Positions 60,918-64,000 of a stretch of DNA of 64,000 bases are shown one piece after another. The notes below the pieces were generated by a model. The model had not been told where the DNA came from. It did no database searches and saw only the letters and a program-made list of their open reading frames with translations. The translations under genes and the position numbers were made by a program. Each line of letters starts with the position of its first letter. Positions within the stretch are counted from its first letter, which is position 1. Origin of the DNA: AP-15 sp963846635 (GTDB taxonomy: Bacteria; Pseudomonadota; Alphaproteobacteria; ATCC43930; CGMCC-115725); assembly GCA_963846635.1 (NCBI GenBank), contig CAWJXM010000019.1, positions 1 through 64,000 of the forward strand, read 5' to 3'.

Positions 60918-63209
60918 ATGACGTTCATTGCCAAGGAATTTCAGAAGGTCGTCGGCACCCGGCCTATTCGTCCGGACGGTGTCGATAAGGTCACCGGCCG
61001 CGCCAATTTTGGCGCCGACATGGTGATGCCCGGCATGCTGTGGGCCAAGGTCAAGCGCAGCCCCTACGCCCACGCCCGCATCATGTCGATCAACATCAAA
61101 AAGGCGTTGGCCTTGCCCGGCGTCAAAGCGGTAGTGACCGCCGAGGATTTTCCGCCGATCGCATCTGAGGAAGCTTTTGTCGGCGAAGGCCCGATGAATT
61201 TCCGCGACTTGTCGCGCAACTGCATGGCGCGCGACAAGGTGCTCTATGACGGTCATGCGGTGGCAGCGGTCGCCGCGACCTCGCCCACGATTGCCGAAGA
61301 GGCCTGCGACCTGATCGAGGTCGATTACCACGTGCTGCCGCACGTCATCGATGTCGAAGAGGCGATGAACCCCGACGCGCCGCTGTTGCACGACGATCTG
61401 TTCACCCAGGGTGTTGACCCGCGGCCGGCGCATCCGTCGAACATCGCCAAAAAGATGAGCTTTACCAAAGGCGACGTTAACGCCGGGTTCCGCGAAGCCG
61501 ATGTCATCATCGAGCGGCGCTATTCGAACCAGCCAGTGCATCAGGCCTATATCGAGCCGCATGCCTGTGTCGTATCGATGGCGGCCGATGGGCAGTGCAC
61601 GATCTGGAGTTCGAGCCAGGGCCAGTTCATGGTCCGCGCCTATTGCGCCAAATTGCTCGGCATCGACATCTCGAACATCCGCGCCATTCCGGCCGAAATC
61701 GGCGGCGGCTTTGGCGGCAAGACACTGATCTATCTGGAGCCGGTCGCCTTGGCGCTGGCCAAGAAAACTGGCCGTCCGGTCAAAATGGTAATGAGCCGCG
61801 AGGAGGTGTTCCGTGCCACGGGCCCTGCAGCGGGTGCGGTCGTCGAGGTCAAGCTCGGTGCCAAAAAGGACGGCACGCTGACCGCGGGCGAAGTCACGCT
61901 GAAATACCAGGCCGGTGCGTTCCCCGGCTCGCCGGTCGGACCGGGCTTGATGTGCGCCTTTGCGATGTACGACATCCCGAACGCCCAGGTGACCGGCTAC
62001 GACGTCGTCAGCAACCGTCCCAAGGTCGCGGCCTACCGTGCGCCGGGGGCGCCGAATTCGTCATGGGGGGTCGAAAGCGCACTCGACGAATTGGCTCAAC
62101 GGCTCGGCATCGACCCGTTGGCGTTGCGCGAAAAGAATGCCGCAAAGGACGGCGTCAAAGCAGTGCACGGCCCGACTTGGCAGAACATCGGCTATGCCCA
62201 GACTGTCGAAGCTGCCAAAAACCATCCGCATATGAAGGAGCCACTCGGCCCCAACCAGGGCCGCGGCATCGCCTCGGGCTTCTGGTTCAATATCGGCGGC
62301 GAGTCGAGTGCGGCCGTGCATGTCAACGAGGACGGCACCGCGGTCGTGGCGGTAGGCACCCCCGATATCGGCGGCTCACGCGCCTCGATGGCGATGATGG
62401 TTTCCGAGATCCTTGGGATTCCGGTCGAGCGGGTGCGGCCGATCGTTGCCGACACGAGTTCGATCGGCTTCTCGTTTCTGACCGGCGGCAGCCGCGTGAC
62501 CTTCGCTACCGGCATGGCCGCGACGCAAGCAGCGGAGAAGGTCGTCGAACAGTTGAAGCAGCGTGCGGCGATGATCTGGGATATCCCGCCCGATGCGGTC
62601 GAGTGGAAGGACGGCAAGGCCTACCCGGCGGGAGCCAATGCCGGCAGCTTCGAGCCATTGCCTCTGGCTGAGATCGCGCTCAAATCCGGCCGCACCGGCG
62701 GGCCGATCACCGCCGAAGTATCGATCAACGCTCAGGGTGCGGGGCCCGGCTTTGCCACGCATATCTGCGATGTCGAGGTCGACAAGGAAACGGGCGCGGT
62801 CAAGATCCTGCGCTACACCGCGGTCCAGGATGTCGGCCGGGCGATCCATCCCTCCTATGTCGAGGGCCAGATCCAGGGCGGCGTCACCCAGGGCATCGGC
62901 TGGGCGCTGAACGAGGAATACATCTACGACAAGGATGGCAAGCTCGAAAATCCGGGCTTTCTTGACTATCGCGTGCCGGTCGCCTCGGATCTGCCGATGA
63001 TCGACGCGGTTCTGGTCGAAAACCCGAACCCGCGCCATCCGTTTGGCGCCCGCGGCGTCGGCGAAGTGCCGATCGTCCCGCCGATGGCCGCAGTCGGCAA
63101 TGCGATCGCGGCTGCGACCGGAGTGCGGATGCGCGATCTGCCGATGTCGCCACCGCGGCTGCGTGCCGCCCTCGATGCGCATGAGCCGGTGCGCAAGGCA
63201 GCGGAGTAA
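60918..63209 (+). CDS. Molybdenum hydroxylase large subunit, copy 2
   Basis: An intact 763-residue paralogue of the preceding gene. N-terminal TRPIRPDGVDKVTGRANFGA, substrate-domain AIPAEIGGGFGGKT, loop VAAYRAPGAPNSSWGVESAL, DIGGSRASMAMMVSEILGI, TGGSRVTFATGMAATQAAEK and the catalytic-Glu block GARGVGEVPIVPPM. Both copies share the same active-site loop pattern and differ mostly at the surface and near PNSSWG versus PIGSFG, so they may differ in substrate. The ATG at 60918 has GAGG about eight bases upstream; a GTG at 60906 is less likely. Followed by the MoaD/ThiS-like gene. Confidence 0.93.
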   Translation: MTFIAKEFQKVVGTRPIRPDGVDKVTGRANFGADMVMPGMLWAKVKRSPYAHARIMSINIKKALALPGVKAVVTAEDFPPIASEEAFVGEGPMNFRDLSRNCMARDKVLYDGHAVAAVAATSPTIAEEACDLIEVDYHVLPHVIDVEEAMNPDAPLLHDDLFTQGVDPRPAHPSNIAKKMSFTKGDVNAGFREADVIIERRYSNQPVHQAYIEPHACVVSMAADGQCTIWSSSQGQFMVRAYCAKLLGIDISNIRAIPAEIGGGFGGKTLIYLEPVALALAKKTGRPVKMVMSREEVFRATGPAAGAVVEVKLGAKKDGTLTAGEVTLKYQAGAFPGSPVGPGLMCAFAMYDIPNAQVTGYDVVSNRPKVAAYRAPGAPNSSWGVESALDELAQRLGIDPLALREKNAAKDGVKAVHGPTWQNIGYAQTVEAAKNHPHMKEPLGPNQGRGIASGFWFNIGGESSAAVHVNEDGTAVVAVGTPDIGGSRASMAMMVSEILGIPVERVRPIVADTSSIGFSFLTGGSRVTFATGMAATQAAEKVVEQLKQRAAMIWDIPPDAVEWKDGKAYPAGANAGSFEPLPLAEIALKSGRTGGPITAEVSINAQGAGPGFATHICDVEVDKETGAVKILRYTAVQDVGRAIHPSYVEGQIQGGVTQGIGWALNEEYIYDKDGKLENPGFLDYRVPVASDLPMIDAVLVENPNPRHPFGARGVGEVPIVPPMAAVGNAIAAATGVRMRDLPMSPPRLRAALDAHEPVRKAAE

Positions 63210-63239
63210 GGGCGCGCCGATTACAGGAAGCAAAACGGC

Positions 63240-63282
63240 GACGCAATCGTTCGGGTGGATGTTGACCGCCCGGGATTGCGTC
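63240..63282. repeat. Extragenic palindromic repeat
   Basis: Arms GACGCAATC (63240-63248) and GATTGCGTC (63274-63282) are perfect complements, with an inner CGGG/CCCG pairing. The following CACCGCGCTCGCAATGAC is a motif often seen in dispersed alphaproteobacterial repeats. It sits between copy 2 and the MoaD-like gene. Confidence 0.55.
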
Positions 63283-63360
63283 ACCGCGCTCGCAATGACA
63301 GCCTACGATGGATGCTCAGCATCGCGTTGTTCGGCGATATAACGAGACGGAGGCGCTGAC

Positions 63361-63609
63361 ATGCCCCATGTCGTGATCTCGGGTCAGGCAGCGCGCCGGT
63401 TCACCGGCGGCGTGTCGGAATTCGACGTCGAGGCCAACAACTTCCGGCGCTTGGTGCTTGAGCTCGAACGCCGCTACCCCGGCCTCGGGCATCAGGTCGA
63501 GGAAGCGATGGCGGTGTCGATCGATGGCGAGATCTTTCAGGACGCCTATCTCGCCCCGCTCAAGCCAGACAGCGAAATCTATCTGATCCCCAAGATCGGC
63601 GGCGGCTGA
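63361..63609 (+). CDS. MoaD/ThiS-family sulfur carrier-like protein
   Basis: An 82-residue ubiquitin-fold protein: FRRLVLELERRYPGLGHQVE, VSIDGEIFQDAYLAPL and the C-terminus EIYLIPKIGGG. The terminal GG is the thiocarboxylate or conjugation end in MoaD/ThiS. It may be linked to molybdopterin handling, since it directly follows the molybdenum hydroxylase genes, but it could also serve another pathway. The ATG at 63361 is preceded by GAGACGGAGGCG, a good Shine-Dalgarno. Confidence 0.85.
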   Translation: MPHVVISGQAARRFTGGVSEFDVEANNFRRLVLELERRYPGLGHQVEEAMAVSIDGEIFQDAYLAPLKPDSEIYLIPKIGGG

Positions 63610-63673
63610 ACCTTCGCCGCATGACCGCATCACCATGGCCCGGGCGCAACAAAGGGGCCGGCGCTCGGCAGCG

Positions 63674-64000
63674 ATGGAGCCGACCATGATCGAGGACGCT
63701 CAGGGACATCACCTCTCGGGTGCTACGGCCGAGGCGGTCGCGGCATACGATCAGGCTGTGCGGGCGTTCAACCTCGTCCACGGCGACGCGATCGGCCTGT
63801 TCGATCGGGCGCGCGAGGCCGCCCCCGACTTCGCCATGGCCCATCTGGTAAAAGCCTGGATGTTGGCCCTGGCCAATGACCCCGGCCTGATGACGCAGGC
63901 CAAGGCATTGGTCGAAACCGCCCGGGCCTTGCCATTGAACCAGCGCGAGCATGCCCACCTCGCGGCACTCTCGCATTTGGTCGAGGGTGCCCGCGCCGCC
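63674..64000 (+). CDS. TTC38-like tetratricopeptide protein, partial (runs off the window)
   Basis: The first 109 residues of a TPR protein resembling the TTC38 family: LSGATAEAVAAYDQAVRAFN, GDAIGLFDRAREAAPDFAMA, HLVKAWMLALANDPGLMTQA and ALPLNQREHAHLAALSHLVE. These match the pattern AxxxYDxAVxAFNLxxGD known from this family. The start may be the ATG at 63674 or 63686; an upstream ATG at 63635 is in frame. The 3' end lies beyond the window. Confidence 0.78.
   Translation, partial: MEPTMIEDAQGHHLSGATAEAVAAYDQAVRAFNLVHGDAIGLFDRAREAAPDFAMAHLVKAWMLALANDPGLMTQAKALVETARALPLNQREHAHLAALSHLVEGARAA

Overview
The window looks like chromosomal DNA of a GC-rich alphaproteobacterium. The order DUF1674 (SDHAF4) - rsmB - heparinase II/III - purH, the homospermidine synthase, TIGR01459 HAD protein, class-2 PyrD, XoxF-type methanol dehydrogenase and several small conserved proteins all fit Rhodospirillales or Hyphomicrobiales; the sequence alone does not settle the order. 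No rRNA, tRNA or CRISPR array was seen.

Layout. 0-20 kb is mostly core metabolism: HAD hydrolase, periplasmic-type binding protein, a long amidase, SDHAF4-like protein, RsmB, heparinase, a WecA/MraY-like transferase, PurH, homospermidine synthase, 3-hydroxybutyrate dehydrogenase, an EEP phosphodiesterase, a second HAD protein, PyrD, a DinG-like helicase and a TerB-like protein. 20.2-21.9 kb is mobile debris (IS1634 and IS6 remnants, a broken YVTN propeller). 22-32 kb carries accessory metabolism and small proteins (Zn alcohol dehydrogenase, aldo/keto reductase, Spy-like protein, GNAT, methyltransferase, FeSOD, NDUFAF6-like protein, cupin, haloacid dehalogenase, DUF1186/SEC-C). 32-35.3 kb is a second graveyard (inverted IS6 remnant, IS91, IS5 and SDR fragments around a frameshifted luciferase-like oxidoreductase). 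35.4-40 kb has an NHL protein, YqgE/AlgH, an intact IS982 with target duplication, and an IS1595 that splits a small membrane-protein gene. 40-48.5 kb holds a serine hydrolase, a methyltransferase, a pentapeptide-repeat protein and a xoxFGJ methanol-oxidation cluster full of frameshifts. 48.6-54 kb is a signalling block: haem-type sensor with HAMP, Ser/Thr kinase, peptidoglycan-binding-like protein, PP2C phosphatase and an FHA-GAF-nucleotide cyclase. 54.2-57 kb has a PCMT-like methyltransferase, an SMP-30 protein and ArfB. 57.1-63.6 kb is a molybdenum hydroxylase operon (FAD, 2Fe-2S and two tandem large subunits, then MoaD/ThiS-like). A TTC38-like TPR gene runs off the right edge.

A striking general property is the large number of single-base frameshifts (about two dozen, spread over about 14 loci, including the highly conserved purH). 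In most of them a clean reading frame is restored by adding or removing one base, often in a short homopolymer. This favours indel errors in the assembly over genuine decay, although the xox cluster (about 11 shifts in about 3.3 kb) is dense enough that true degeneration cannot be excluded.
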